In this document: piece after piece, positions 9,044-18,825 of the stretch
Layout: the number at the start of each line of letters is the position of its first letter
Numbering within the stretch: position 1 is the stretch's first letter
Assembly (NCBI GenBank): GCA_964291505.2
Contig: OZ220199.1
Coordinates: 1,488,001-1,552,000 of the forward strand
Direction: 5' to 3'
Source: Kistimonas sp964291505
GTDB lineage: Bacteria > Pseudomonadota > Gammaproteobacteria > Pseudomonadales > Endozoicomonadaceae
Length of the DNA stretch: 64,000 nucleotides
Program-made: the position numbers and the translations under genes
The notes under the pieces: model-generated
Told to the model about the DNA's origin: nothing
The model's database searches: none
Seen by the model: the letters and a program-made list of their open reading frames with translations, nothing else

Positions 9044-9482
9044 TCAGGCACCATCTGCAGGGCTATCATTCCATACCTCTTATTATTGATGCATCACGCA
9101 AGCCGCAATAGTAGGACTGATGCAATCAACCTTCCTTTGTTATTGTAAGTTACATTTTCGAATCGCCGCGCGGTCAGCCTGTATATTTCAGTTTTCTAAA
9201 AGGTACACTCGACACTGCGGCATTCTCTGATGCTCAATGAAATACCTGTATGACGTCTGAACAGCAGACTGGATAAATCTTAATTACCCCGGATGAGTAT
9301 TCATATATTTACAATATGTCGTTTGCGGCTGTATCAATCAACATCCTCCATAGAAGAACTCGCCTGAGCGTCTTGATTCTCATCTAACAACCAAACCAGC
9401 TCTTCTAAACCTTTTTCTTTGGCATAATCTAAAGCAGTCTTGCCATGCTTATCTTTGATAGACTTATCTGCACCGCCATCTA

Positions 9483-9490
9483 TTAAATTT
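9483..9490. repeat. Target-site duplication of IS66, left
   Basis: TTAAATTT directly abuts the left terminal repeat and is identical to 11222-11229. Confidence 0.93.
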
Positions 9491-11221
9491 GTAATTGCTC
9501 AAAAAGCCTTGGCAAAACTATCGTCCATATCACCATAGACAGCTTGCTTTATGAACTCGCTTAACCGGGGGATTAAGTCATAGCCATGCATCCTGTCCTG
9601 AAGATAACTCCAGAAAGAAATTCCATGAAGCCGACACATTTTCTTGAGACTGGCGAAGGTATCGCGAGCCTGTCGACCAGACTCGCTCCGAGTGCCGCCG
9701 CTGATTTTGCGGCGCTTGACGTGTTCTCTGATTTGGCTTTCGCTCAAGTTGTTGTGCAATGGAAGACCGGGATCATCCAGTACCGCCAGTAGCTCAGGCT
9801 CTTTGACGGCAAGATTACCCAAGGCTTCTCGTAACCCGCTGCATTCCACCTTGACCTGTACCAGTTGACGGAAACTGCTGCGAATTTTGTGGGCAAAGTC
9901 CTGATCTGGATTTTCCTTGAAAGCCTTGAGGTCCCGGTAGAGTTCCCAGAACTGGCATAGCAGTTGGTATTGCTCTTCCACCTGCTCGTTGTTAACCGGG
10001 ATCACCCGCTCTATCGGACGACACGCATGGAGCCAGCACCCTGAGCGGGTAAACACATCAAATTGACCAGCGCCGTCACTGTGAATGGGCAGGTCAGGGC
10101 GAACCCCGTGTGCAATGAGGCTACCATACAGCATCGCTTCCGACGCTTTTTTACGAAGTATGGGGCCTTTCAGACCGCAATCGTTCAGAAAGGCATGCCA
10201 CGAATCCAGGCTGAGGAAATGAACACCGAGACACGCCTGAAACACCAAACGCCACTTGGCTGGAAACTTATGCTCCTCCAGAAAATCCATGGCATGCTCA
10301 TTCAGGACGTGTGTTGGCCAGGGGCGGTGTAGCAAAGTTAAAAAATTCTCTCTGCTTTTACTCCCGGTACTACCAAACCATGCGAACTGCGGGTTGCCAA
10401 TAAAAGTACAGTAACCGTTCTGCCCCTTATGACGAGCCCCTGTGTCATCTACCTGCAAGTAACCACAATGGAGCAAGCCGGTTGCCAGAAGCCCATCCTT
10501 TTCCTCGTGAAAATCGTCATGGTTCAGGGTAAGCAGGTTGCTGAGTTCTCCTGCTGATATGGAAACACCCCAGTCCCAGAGTGATTCCAGCAATTGCTGC
10601 TCTGTGACAGCACAGGCATGATGCTGGTGTAGAACATAGCAACGAAGGTTTGGTCCGAAATGATAGCCCTGCATGGCCTTAGGCAAACGTCCATGCAGAG
10701 ATTGACCATCAGGGGTAGTCCAGTGCTCAAGCTCATATCGGAGGAAATTGACTTCAAATGACAATTCCTGCACATCGTATGTGCTGAAGCCTTTGAATAC
10801 AGCGCCTTCAGGTATGGACTCTGGAGCAACCCGCTTGCAGGTGGGATCCTTTGGTTTTGGCGGCTTCTTGCGTTTTTTCCGGGTGCGTTCATCCGGTTTT
10901 CCGGTATCTCGCTTTTGATGGTCAGACTCAGATCCATCTGTTGGCTGATTGTCACCTGCTGAACCGGAATCCTTCGGCGGAGTGTTGGGCTTTATGTCGG
11001 GTTTACCATTAAGCCCTTTCAGACGATGTATTTCCTCCTCAAGAATGCTGATCCTCTCTTTGAGGCGGACGTTCTCCTCTTGAGCCCTTGTTATGTAGTT
11101 GAGCATTTTTGTGACCAGTTCGTTTCTCTGGTCATCTGGAACAGCAAATGGAAAAGGCATGGTTGGGTATGATAGACGACAATCCTATTTACGCGATTAC
11201 CAAGGCTTTTTGAGCAATTAC
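9491..11221 (-). mobile_element. Intact IS66-family insertion sequence, single-transposase type
   Basis: The element is 1731 bp with perfect 22-bp terminal inverted repeats (9491-9512 and 11200-11221) that begin GTAATTGC, fitting the GTAA ends of IS66 elements. It is flanked by the 8-bp direct repeat TTAAATTT on each side, the duplication length typical of the family. It encodes only the large transposase TnpC, with no tnpA or tnpB accessory genes, as in the ISBst12-like subgroup. It is probably mobile. Confidence 0.95.
9499..11160 (-). CDS. tnpC: IS66-family transposase (TnpC)
   Basis: This 553-aa protein fills the IS66 element. It has an N-terminal coiled-coil leucine-rich helix (NVRLKERISILEEEIHRLKG), a charged linker with KKRKKPPKPKD, a zinc-finger-like stretch around CKRVAPESIP, then the catalytic DDE domain. 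Visible catalytic landmarks are DDTGARHKGQNG (first Asp), HSDGAGQFDVF (second Asp) and LHNNLSESQIREHVKRRKIS (Glu). The C-terminal tail is of the DUF4372-type seen in this family. All domains are complete, so it is probably active. Confidence 0.93.
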   Translation of the reverse strand: MPFPFAVPDDQRNELVTKMLNYITRAQEENVRLKERISILEEEIHRLKGLNGKPDIKPNTPPKDSGSAGDNQPTDGSESDHQKRDTGKPDERTRKKRKKPPKPKDPTCKRVAPESIPEGAVFKGFSTYDVQELSFEVNFLRYELEHWTTPDGQSLHGRLPKAMQGYHFGPNLRCYVLHQHHACAVTEQQLLESLWDWGVSISAGELSNLLTLNHDDFHEEKDGLLATGLLHCGYLQVDDTGARHKGQNGYCTFIGNPQFAWFGSTGSKSRENFLTLLHRPWPTHVLNEHAMDFLEEHKFPAKWRLVFQACLGVHFLSLDSWHAFLNDCGLKGPILRKKASEAMLYGSLIAHGVRPDLPIHSDGAGQFDVFTRSGCWLHACRPIERVIPVNNEQVEEQYQLLCQFWELYRDLKAFKENPDQDFAHKIRSSFRQLVQVKVECSGLREALGNLAVKEPELLAVLDDPGLPLHNNLSESQIREHVKRRKISGGTRSESGRQARDTFASLKKMCRLHGISFWSYLQDRMHGYDLIPRLSEFIKQAVYGDMDDSFAKAF

Positions 11222-11229
11222 TTAAATTT
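11222..11229. repeat. Target-site duplication of IS66, right
   Basis: TTAAATTT directly abuts the right terminal repeat and is identical to 9483-9490. Confidence 0.93.
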
Positions 11230-13271
11230 TTCACAATAAAAATCTTATCACGCATTGGGATTTCCTGCTTGAATTTACAGACCAAAATCAAAGCAGACTC
11301 ACCAAGAGTAGATTGAATATTAACATCCGGTTTCCGATAAAGAAGATAATCAACAGCTGTGCTCAAACCATGAGTTGCAGCAAGCATCAGTGCTGTACAA
11401 CCTCTATCATTCCGTTGATTAATATCAGCACCACATTCTAACATGAAAAGAAATTTCAATGTTTGTGGTTTGTTCGCATAGTTAGCCAGCTTGCTTGGAA
11501 TATCATCTACACTCCCTCTATCAATCAGCGTCTTTAGCAACCGTTTAGAAGTAGGACACTGCTGTTTCAATGCATACTTTATCAGTGGCTTTACATCAAA
11601 TTCGGTTTCCAGCAAATATTTGATCATCAGATCGTTTTCCTCCACAGAACAGGCAGCCCATAAAGGGCTTTTTTCTATTGGGGTATCATTTGGGTTAGGG
11701 TTAATGACTGCACCTTTTTTGACCATGTGTATAATCGTCGGTAGGCTTTTACTTTCACAGCCATAGACCAGTGCTGTTTTTCCCTGTTCATCTTTAATCT
11801 TGACATCATGGGGATACTTTAATAAAACCTCGACCGTTTTGTAATGCCCTCCGGCTGCAGCCATCATGAGTGCAGTTTGGCCTGTTCTATCTTGAGCGTT
11901 GAAATCATCACGAAGAGTCAATAATAAACTGTTGACCACTTCCAAATGGCCACCTGCAGCAGCCAGCATAAGTGCGTTTTCCCCTTTTAGATTACGCATA
12001 TGAGAATTTGCTCCCCAACCTAAAATAGTTTGTAATGCCTTCAGGTTCCCATCTTTTGCGGCATACATGAGTGCCGTTTGACCGGTTGATGCACGTACTG
12101 CATTAACATCAGGCTGCATATCCTCAAATTCAACATTACGCCAAACCTGGTTATCATTACTGGCTATGTGATAAACATAACGACTGAAATCAGCCCTCTT
12201 AGATTTTAAAAATACGACTAGACCAGTCAATCTAGCCAAAAATTTACCTGATTTATCTGACGTGTCAGGTTGAAAACCAGTCATCACTTGAAACTCATGG
12301 GTTGCTGCCAACTTGTAAAAATACTTATAGTTTTCATAGATCATTGGGCCAGTATCTACCTCATCAGCAATTAATTGCTCTATTATCAAGATTCCGTATT
12401 TATGCTGATAGAAAGGGAAGAGGTAAGCTGTCGTTTTAAATCCATGTTCGTCTTTAAAATCATAATCAAAATCTGTTTTCTGCATAAAATACCAAGCCGT
12501 TTTTACCAGATTGCTCCTCAGAGCCAAATGAAATAAATTTCGTCGTGGACCTTCTTCTGGGTGGAAATTTATACTTTCCTGATCAAGCAGCCAATTGATG
12601 ACGTCTTCAATATTATTTTTCAGAACAGGATTATCGGAGTCAGTAAGTAAAATGCAATGTTCCAAAATAGAGATGCGATAGTCTATATGTTCCACTGCCG
12701 TATCACCATTCGGCAATTGACAGTATTTAATAAAAGGTTCGTTTGGATATGGCTCTATCATTGTATTAGAGGATAAATTAAATTCATGAAAAATCCTTTT
12801 AAATTCTTCTAATGCTTTTTTATTTTTTTTTAAAGTTTTATTAAGTGTTTTATGCTCTCTTGATTCTCGCTTCATCGATGAACGTCTCCTAGACGGCGTT
12901 AACTGGCGGACAGCAGTCTGAGACTTTTGTGTTTCTTTCGGCCTTGCACCGGTACCGGAAGGTTGCGCTGCCTCTTGCTGCACAGAGGGTTCGGTTTTTA
13001 CGCTCATCTGGGCAAATCGTGCTTCTGCCGGTTGTTGAGTGGCGGATGATTGCTTCGCCTGTGGCACAGGAGAAGGTGTTCTGTCCCTTACTTCCATTTA
13101 GTCAATCCTCTCTTAATAAAACATTAAACATTCATGTTCTTATATTCTGAACATCCATTAGTAACAGATGTTTGGACAGCAATAGAGGTGATTTGTTCAT
13201 GAAGCTGTGTATTAACAGCGTTCGGTTTAGAGAAAACCGCCCGTCGTTTTATCGTGGCTTAATGATTAGGT

Positions 13272-13760
13272 CTAGCCTATAAGCGCCGCTATGCTGTCTT
13301 GCTCTTCATCTTCATCTTCATCTTCTTCATCTTCTTCATCTTCTTCATCTTCTTCATCTTCTTCATCTTCTTCATCTTCTTCATCTTCTTCATTTAGGTT
13401 TAATTCGTCCGTGCGTGACGAGTGGAAGGCATCAGTATGTTGTTGGTTACCTTCCTGACCGAAAGACGGCGAAAGTGCAGATGCACATGCTCCCTGATGG
13501 CTTCTTTCGCTGCCCAACTCATCCTGCATAACCAGCATTTGCAGTAGGCTCATCCTTTCTTCTTGCTTATCTTCTTCCTTGCTTTCCGGTTGCGATATCT
13601 CCAAACCTCGACCTGACAGACTAAAGTCAGTTCCCGAAAGAAGACGGTCTGAAGCACTAGCAGCGTTGTCCTCCGCAGCAGCAAACATATCATGATCAGA
13701 CACGTTGATTCCTATACTGGACACAACTATCAGACCATTGGTTGATGTTTGTTTTTCCAT
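13272..13760 (-). CDS. Small acidic protein with an EED tandem tail
   Basis: This 162-aa protein has no recognised domain. The N-terminal 120 residues are low in structure and rich in Ser, Glu and Gln. Residues 124-147 are eight exact EED units, followed by EDEDEEQ and a short hydrophobic end, IAALIG. It begins 9 bp after the stop of the upstream coiled-coil gene, so the two are probably co-transcribed. Such acidic tails occur in histone- or chromatin-binding proteins, but function here is unknown. Confidence 0.65.
   Translation of the reverse strand: MEKQTSTNGLIVVSSIGINVSDHDMFAAAEDNAASASDRLLSGTDFSLSGRGLEISQPESKEEDKQEERMSLLQMLVMQDELGSERSHQGACASALSPSFGQEGNQQHTDAFHSSRTDELNLNEEDEEDEEDEEDEEDEEDEEDEEDEDEDEEQDSIAALIG
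13320..13391. repeat. 9-bp tandem repeat, eight units
   Basis: Eight units of TTCTTCATC (plus strand) encode the (EED)8 tract of the acidic protein. Slippage by whole units would change tail length without breaking the frame. Confidence 0.9.
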
Positions 13761-13769
13761 ACGCTGAGG

Positions 13770-15512
13770 TTATGTTTTTGTCTCCTCTTCTGTCTGAGTG
13801 TTTTTTTCCTCTTGTTTACAACGCTCTGTTTGCGTGCTCTCTGTTACTGTTTCAGCTACTGCCGTTGTAACTGGAGACGACGTGTCTTTTACATCAAACG
13901 AGACCTTCGGAACTTTTTCTTTCATCATCTGTTGCTCACTTGTTAGAGCGCTCTTTAGAACCGTAGCCCGTTCACGCAAATTCTTTAACTGTTGAGTTTT
14001 TAATATTATTCTTTTTCTTAGATCTGCCATCTGACCACCAGTATCTTCAATAGAAGACCTAAGGCCAGCCATACTGGTTAGCATTTCTTCATCACGTCCT
14101 AAATTAGTACTATAAAATTCCATATTTGTAGTATATTCGCTGTCCAGTTTATCTAAGTCTCCTCTAAAACTGCTGAGTTCAGTGCCAGCTTTGTTCCAAT
14201 GAGATTCCATTGCGGCTATTGTTCTTTCTAACTTAGCTATTTGATTTAACGTTTTTTCTAACTCGTCTTGCGTCTTGCTATTGTCCGGCAAACCAATAGA
14301 TGATGCAGCCACAGGTTGTGCCATAGATGCTGCCGAATCATCTTGTGGCAAGGTAGAGGGGTCAGGTTCAGCGCTTGCAGCCCCGGTTTTGTTTGTAGTG
14401 AGTTCAACAGGTTGTGATGATGGTTGTTCGTCTTCTACTTCACATTCTACCAACGGCTCAGAATCATCATCCACTCTGCGCCTATAGATCAACATACAGG
14501 CCAGGCGCTTTTTTTCTAAATCTTCTTGATTCTTTATTAATTTATCCTCTAGGTAAGAGATCCTATCAGAACTGTTTTTATAAAATTCAATCAACTGTTT
14601 TTTTCTTTGAGCAATCAATTCATCAGTAATGTCTTTTACATCTCTCTTTAAATAATCATTTAGTTCATGTTCGTTATAGGCCAGAATTTTTTCACAGTAA
14701 CCGACAGTCTGTTTTAATTTGTTTAGTTCAGCGCTTATAGAGACTTCACTTTCAGCAAGGTTTGAAACGTCCTCTAAGAGAAACCCTAATCCTAATACTG
14801 TACTTTCTATCTTTTCTAACTTGTTTCTATCTAGCTTCTCTAGCCCTCCTAACATGCCTAATTCACTTATCTTTTCCAATTTGCCCGTCAAGAAAGCAGG
14901 CGTATCCATGAAGAGAGATATTTTTTGTTCCTTATCCTCTGTTTGAGTCTGTTTTTCTGCAGTTATAGCCGCTGCCATGATTACCGGCTGAGAACCTACA
15001 TCGCTCACAGAAGGTTCAGCTGGCTGGTCACGTCCACTTTCAATCTCCCGAGGCATCCCACCGCTTTCGGTATTATCGGGTACAGTATGACACTCGACTT
15101 GTGCGGTGGTGACACTCGAAGAACCTTTTGTTTCTATATCCTCGGGCACTTCAGAAGGCCGCCCTGTAGCACCGGAATCGCCTTTCTCCTCTGCAACCGC
15201 TATTAATGGGGTAGATGACTCACTTTTAGCCACCGTCCCTGAGTCATGTTCATCCCGCTCTTTTTGGCGGCGCTGACACCCACCAGTGCAACATGTCAGC
15301 AATGTTATCGCGCGGGAAAAACGATGCTTTTCACACCATTGTCGTATCCTGTGACAATGAGTCCGCTCATCTAAATGCTGAGAAATCACCACACTACGAC
15401 TTTGAGAGGAAAATCTCACTTTTTTGGAATCAGCGGTGATGGATGTGGAACACGCTGTGGGTAAAGGACTGGATTGTTGAAGGCTACTTCCCTGTTGCTC
15501 AACCGAGGGCAC
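13770..15512 (-). CDS. Coiled-coil protein with TQT (dynein light chain-like) motifs
   Basis: This 580-aa protein has no catalytic domain. It starts at GTG 15512, nine bases after TGAGGAG. The N-terminal ~190 residues are disordered, with a basic Cys-containing patch (LLTCCTGGCQRRQKERDE). Long heptad-like helices follow at about 205-350 and 415-535. Three TQT motifs followed by an acidic residue occur: KQTQTE at 187-192, STQTE at 559-563 and KNTQTE at 570-575. Two fit the canonical K-x-TQT site for the eukaryotic dynein light chain LC8. A scaffold or host-cytoskeleton role is inference. It is followed by the acidic-tail gene in the same transcript. Confidence 0.65.
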   Translation of the reverse strand: MPSVEQQGSSLQQSSPLPTACSTSITADSKKVRFSSQSRSVVISQHLDERTHCHRIRQWCEKHRFSRAITLLTCCTGGCQRRQKERDEHDSGTVAKSESSTPLIAVAEEKGDSGATGRPSEVPEDIETKGSSSVTTAQVECHTVPDNTESGGMPREIESGRDQPAEPSVSDVGSQPVIMAAAITAEKQTQTEDKEQKISLFMDTPAFLTGKLEKISELGMLGGLEKLDRNKLEKIESTVLGLGFLLEDVSNLAESEVSISAELNKLKQTVGYCEKILAYNEHELNDYLKRDVKDITDELIAQRKKQLIEFYKNSSDRISYLEDKLIKNQEDLEKKRLACMLIYRRRVDDDSEPLVECEVEDEQPSSQPVELTTNKTGAASAEPDPSTLPQDDSAASMAQPVAASSIGLPDNSKTQDELEKTLNQIAKLERTIAAMESHWNKAGTELSSFRGDLDKLDSEYTTNMEFYSTNLGRDEEMLTSMAGLRSSIEDTGGQMADLRKRIILKTQQLKNLRERATVLKSALTSEQQMMKEKVPKVSFDVKDTSSPVTTAVAETVTESTQTERCKQEEKNTQTEEETKT

Positions 15513-15949
15513 GTTAGCAATCTCCTCAGAAAACCTGCTAAAGCATAAGTTGCTGCCTACATTTCAATAACACCTGGGTCATATACCACTGACAGCAATT
15601 AACCAACCAGTCAGCATCACTGACCCACAGAAATTGATGACGACTAACTGCCGCATTCATCACAAATTGACCGGAAAAAACATGGACGCACAGAGTGTTT
15701 CTTATTTTGGACAAAGATTTCGCATAGCCTGCCAGGTACTCTGGCATTCACACACGTAATCCATCAATGCCAGTACATCGCCAATTCCCCATTATCTTTC
15801 CTGACCTCCTCCCTATACATGAATTATTTTCATCCATGGGCTGTAAATATATCGATTGTCACTGAACACGCCTTTCCTTAGATTGCCCCACTAAAACCAC
15901 CCATACCCACACTGATGCCGGAGTGGCATTGGTAACAGGAGTGAACTCT
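15513..15949. other. Intergenic stretch upstream of the GntP permease
   Basis: No supportable gene lies here. A 69-codon minus-strand frame at 15538-15747 has no family features and no good ribosome-binding site. The 3' part presumably carries the promoter of the permease-dsdA operon. Confidence 0.4.
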
Positions 15950-17302
15950 ATGCCACTGGCGATAATGCCGGTCGGACTGATTATCAGTATTGCTGTGCTG
16001 GTATTTGCCGCCGCGTTCAAAAAAATTCATCCATTCTTTGCCCTGATTGCCGCCGCCATCATTTTCTCCCTGTTCTCCGGCATGAACCCGGATCAGGTGT
16101 TCACCGCCTTTTTTGATGGCCTGGGAGATACCGTGGCCAGCGTGGGTCTGATTATCGCCATCGGCACCATCACCGGCATGCTGCTGCAGAACTGCGGCGG
16201 TGCTGAAGCGATGGCGCGCGCGATTCTCAAACGTACCGGTACCCGCAATGCCGACCTTGGCATGGCACTGACCGGTTATTTCGTATCACTGGCCGTATTC
16301 TGTGATGCCGCTTACGTGATCCTGGCGCCGCTGGCCCGCAAGCTGAGCGCACTGTCACAAACCAGTATGGCGACCATGGCGCTCTCCCTGAGCTTTGCCA
16401 TGCTGACCACCAATCAGCTGATTCCGCCCACAGCCGGCCCCATGGCCGCTGCCGGTGTGCTCGGTGTGGATATGGGCATGGCGATCATGCTGTCCATGCT
16501 GGTTTCCATTCCGGTGATCGCCATGAGCTGTTTCCTGGCCCGTCGTTTTGGTCGGGATTCCCGCTATGAATATTTTGTCGATGAAGACACCCAGTCCCTG
16601 CTGAATGACGAAAACACCTCCGGCCCTTCCGCGACGGAAGCCTTCCTGCCGATTTTACTGCCGCTCGCACTGATGATGACCAAAACCTTCTACGGCATGC
16701 TGATGCCGACAGAAGGCATCGTGTGGGAAGGTCTGACCATTCTGGGTCAACCAGCCGTTGCCCTGCTGATTGGTCTGCTGCTGGCGGTTCGCACCTATCG
16801 CCGGGTCAAGCCTGAAGACAAGCAGGTAGCCACTTATGACGGCGTGTTCGGCGATGCCCTGAAAACCGCCGGCCAGATCACCCTGATTGTCGCTGTCGGC
16901 GGCGGTTTCGGCGGCCTGCTGAAAGCCTCGCCCCTGCAGGATGTGATGACCAGCCTGCTGGCCGGTTTCAATATCGGCCTGCTGGCGCCCTTTATCATCG
17001 GTGTGGTGCTGCGTACTGCCATCGGTTCCGCCAGCATTACCCTGCTGACCGGCGCCAGCATGATCGGCCCGATGCTGGGCGTACTGGGTCTGGGCTCACC
17101 GGAAGGCGCCATCATCGCGATACTGGCCCTGGGTGCTGGCGCGAGCATGATCGTCCACGGCAACGATAACTACTTCTGGATGGTGTCCTCCTGCTCCGGC
17201 ATGAAGACGGAGACCGCCTTCAAACTGATTCCCAAGACCAGCGTCATCCTGTCACTGACAGCCCTTGCCGCCACCTGGCTGCTGAAGCTGGTGCTGATCT
17301 GA
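15950..17302 (+). CDS. GntP-family permease, DsdX-like (D-serine uptake)
   Basis: This is a 450-aa polytopic permease with about 12 hydrophobic segments. It has GntP-family features such as the N-terminal KKIHPFFALIAAAIIFSLFSG, GTITGMLLQNCGGAEAMA, GGGFGGLLKASPL and the late VLRTAIGSASITLLTGA. ATG 15950 is preferred over an upstream GTG because CAGGAG sits 8 bp before it. D-serine dehydratase follows after 79 bp on the same strand, the same pairing as dsdX-dsdA in enterobacteria. A D-serine or related substrate is therefore likely, though the sequence alone would also allow gluconate-type sugars. Confidence 0.85.
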   Translation: MPLAIMPVGLIISIAVLVFAAAFKKIHPFFALIAAAIIFSLFSGMNPDQVFTAFFDGLGDTVASVGLIIAIGTITGMLLQNCGGAEAMARAILKRTGTRNADLGMALTGYFVSLAVFCDAAYVILAPLARKLSALSQTSMATMALSLSFAMLTTNQLIPPTAGPMAAAGVLGVDMGMAIMLSMLVSIPVIAMSCFLARRFGRDSRYEYFVDEDTQSLLNDENTSGPSATEAFLPILLPLALMMTKTFYGMLMPTEGIVWEGLTILGQPAVALLIGLLLAVRTYRRVKPEDKQVATYDGVFGDALKTAGQITLIVAVGGGFGGLLKASPLQDVMTSLLAGFNIGLLAPFIIGVVLRTAIGSASITLLTGASMIGPMLGVLGLGSPEGAIIAILALGAGASMIVHGNDNYFWMVSSCSGMKTETAFKLIPKTSVILSLTALAATWLLKLVLI

Positions 17303-17381
17303 CGCCCCTGAATGCACTGAATCAAACGACAGCGTTTTACTGTTACTGAACTGAAGACCGAACCGGTTAACGAGGCATAGT

Positions 17382-18737
17382 ATGACCAAGACCACCGAGC
17401 AATGGATCAACGAACATCCGCTTATCCAGGACATGGTTGAACTGAAGGAAACCCAGTGGTTCAACCCCGGTGTCACGACGCTGGAAGAAGCCCTGCCTTA
17501 CGTGGGCCTGAATCAGGACGATATCAACGACGCCAGCGCGCGCCTGGATCGCTTTGCACCGTTTATCAAGACCATGTTCCCGGAGACAGAATTCTCCAAC
17601 GGCATCATTGAGTCACCGGTACGCGCGGTACCTGCAATGCAGTCTGTCATTGAAAACCGCTACAGCGTTAAGCTGCCCGGCCAGCTGCTGCTGAAACTAG
17701 ACAGCCAGCTGCCGATCTCCGGCTCCATCAAGGCCCGCGGCGGTATTTATGAAGTGCTCAAGCATGCGGAAACCCTGGCCATCAACGCCGGTCTGCTGAC
17801 CGAACAGGACGATTACGCCAAGCTGACCACCGATGAATTCCGCCAGTTCTTCAGCCAGTATTCTGTTGCTGTCGGCTCTACCGGCAACCTGGGTCTGTCC
17901 ATCGGTATCATGAGCGCCCGCCTGGGCTTCAAAGCGTCTGTGCATATGTCTGCCGATGCCCGCCAGTGGAAGAAGGACATGCTGCGCGCCCACGGTGTTG
18001 AGGTAGTGGAATATGAATCCGACTACAGCATTGCCGTTGAAGAAGGCCGTCGTCAGGCGGAATCCGATCCGACCTGCTACTTCGTGGATGATGAAAACTC
18101 CACCAACCTGTTCCTCGGTTATGCCGTTGCCGCAGAACGCCTGAGAAAGCAGCTGGATGAGATGGAAGTTTTGGTGGATAAGGATCACCCCCTGTTTGTC
18201 TACCTGCCCTGCGGCGTTGGCGGTGGTCCCGGCGGTGTGGCGTTCGGCCTGAAGATGGCATTCGGTGATAACGTGCACTGCATCTTTGCCGAGCCGACCC
18301 ACTCTCCCTGCATGATGCTGGGCGTCTATACCGGCCTGCATGATGAAATTTCTGTTCAGGATTTCGGCATCGACAACATCACCGCAGCAGATGGTCTCGC
18401 CGTAGGCCGTGCCTCCGGTTTCGTTGGCAAAGCCATGGAGCGCCTGCTGGATGGTTACTTCACCGTGACCGACGAAGAAATGTACTGCCTGCTGGCCCTG
18501 ATGAACCGTCATGAAAACATTCGTCTGGAACCCTCTGCCCTGGCGGGTGTACCCGGTATCGCACGCGTGCTGAGCGAAGAAGAAGGCTACAAGGCCCGCA
18601 TGGCATTCAGTGAAGAACAGCTGAACAATGCCACCCATATCGCCTGGGCCACCGGCGGTAACATGGTGCCGATGGAAGAAATGCGCAATTACATTCGCAA
18701 GGGACGGGATTATCTGGCTGTAGAAACGGTCAACTGA
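17382..18737 (+). CDS. dsdA: D-serine dehydratase (D-serine ammonia-lyase)
   Basis: This 451-aa fold-type II PLP enzyme converts D-serine to pyruvate and ammonia. The PLP lysine is Lys117 in SGSIKARGG. The phosphate-binding GSTGNLGLSIG and the PCGVGGGPGG loop match DsdA, and length is close to the E. coli enzyme (442 aa). A GAGG ribosome-binding site precedes ATG 17382. It is the second gene of an operon with the GntP-type permease. D-serine is toxic and abundant in some animal hosts, so detoxification plus nutrition is a reasonable role. A decayed 3' copy of this gene lies at 20161-20376. Confidence 0.95.
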   Translation: MTKTTEQWINEHPLIQDMVELKETQWFNPGVTTLEEALPYVGLNQDDINDASARLDRFAPFIKTMFPETEFSNGIIESPVRAVPAMQSVIENRYSVKLPGQLLLKLDSQLPISGSIKARGGIYEVLKHAETLAINAGLLTEQDDYAKLTTDEFRQFFSQYSVAVGSTGNLGLSIGIMSARLGFKASVHMSADARQWKKDMLRAHGVEVVEYESDYSIAVEEGRRQAESDPTCYFVDDENSTNLFLGYAVAAERLRKQLDEMEVLVDKDHPLFVYLPCGVGGGPGGVAFGLKMAFGDNVHCIFAEPTHSPCMMLGVYTGLHDEISVQDFGIDNITAADGLAVGRASGFVGKAMERLLDGYFTVTDEEMYCLLALMNRHENIRLEPSALAGVPGIARVLSEEEGYKARMAFSEEQLNNATHIAWATGGNMVPMEEMRNYIRKGRDYLAVETVN

Positions 18738-18763
18738 AGAAACACCTTCCAGATGTGATTGCT

Positions 18764-18800
18764 CCAATAACGGCTGGCGTATACCGCAAGCCGTTATTGG
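18764..18800 (+). terminator. Hairpin after dsdA
   Basis: CCAATAACGGCT and AGCCGTTATTGG form a perfect 12-bp stem with a 13-nt loop, 26 bp after the dsdA stop. There is no strong T-run. Confidence 0.6.
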
Positions 18801-18825
18801 CTATTGCCAATATATCTAAAACCTT

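Larger units (their letters stand above)
9334..13097 (-). pseudogene. Ankyrin-repeat gene interrupted by an intact IS66 element
   Basis: The gene starts at ATG 13097 behind AGAGAGGA. The upstream part encodes about 620 aa: a Ser/Pro/Gln-rich N-terminus, a basic patch (PSRRRSSMKRESREHK, residues about 70-85), then ankyrin repeats from about residue 335 such as TALMYAAKDGNLKALQTIL and NALMLAAAGGHLEVVNSLL. IS66 sits after VKNL. Removing the element and one 8-bp repeat restores an uninterrupted frame, VKNL joined to IDGGADKSIKDKHGKTALDY, ending at TGA 9334-9336 (reads SSSMEDVD). The insertion is therefore recent and the only visible lesion. As it stands, the truncated product runs into the element and stops at 11091. 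Confidence 0.9.

Noticed and set aside
13300..13395. Tandem repeats (also at 34825 and 61751) considered as CRISPR
   Set aside because: Units are 6-12 bp with no spacers. They are simple sequence repeats; two lie inside coding frames.
15538..15747. Possible 69-aa gene upstream of the coiled-coil gene
   Set aside because: No good ribosome-binding site, no recognisable features, and Cys/Trp-rich random-looking composition. It could be a gene scrap but cannot be supported.
17697..18767. Long minus-strand open frame (356 codons) opposite dsdA
   Set aside because: It is an antisense shadow of the high-GC dsdA gene. Its composition (His/Gly/Ala-rich) is not protein-like, while the plus strand shows all DsdA motifs.
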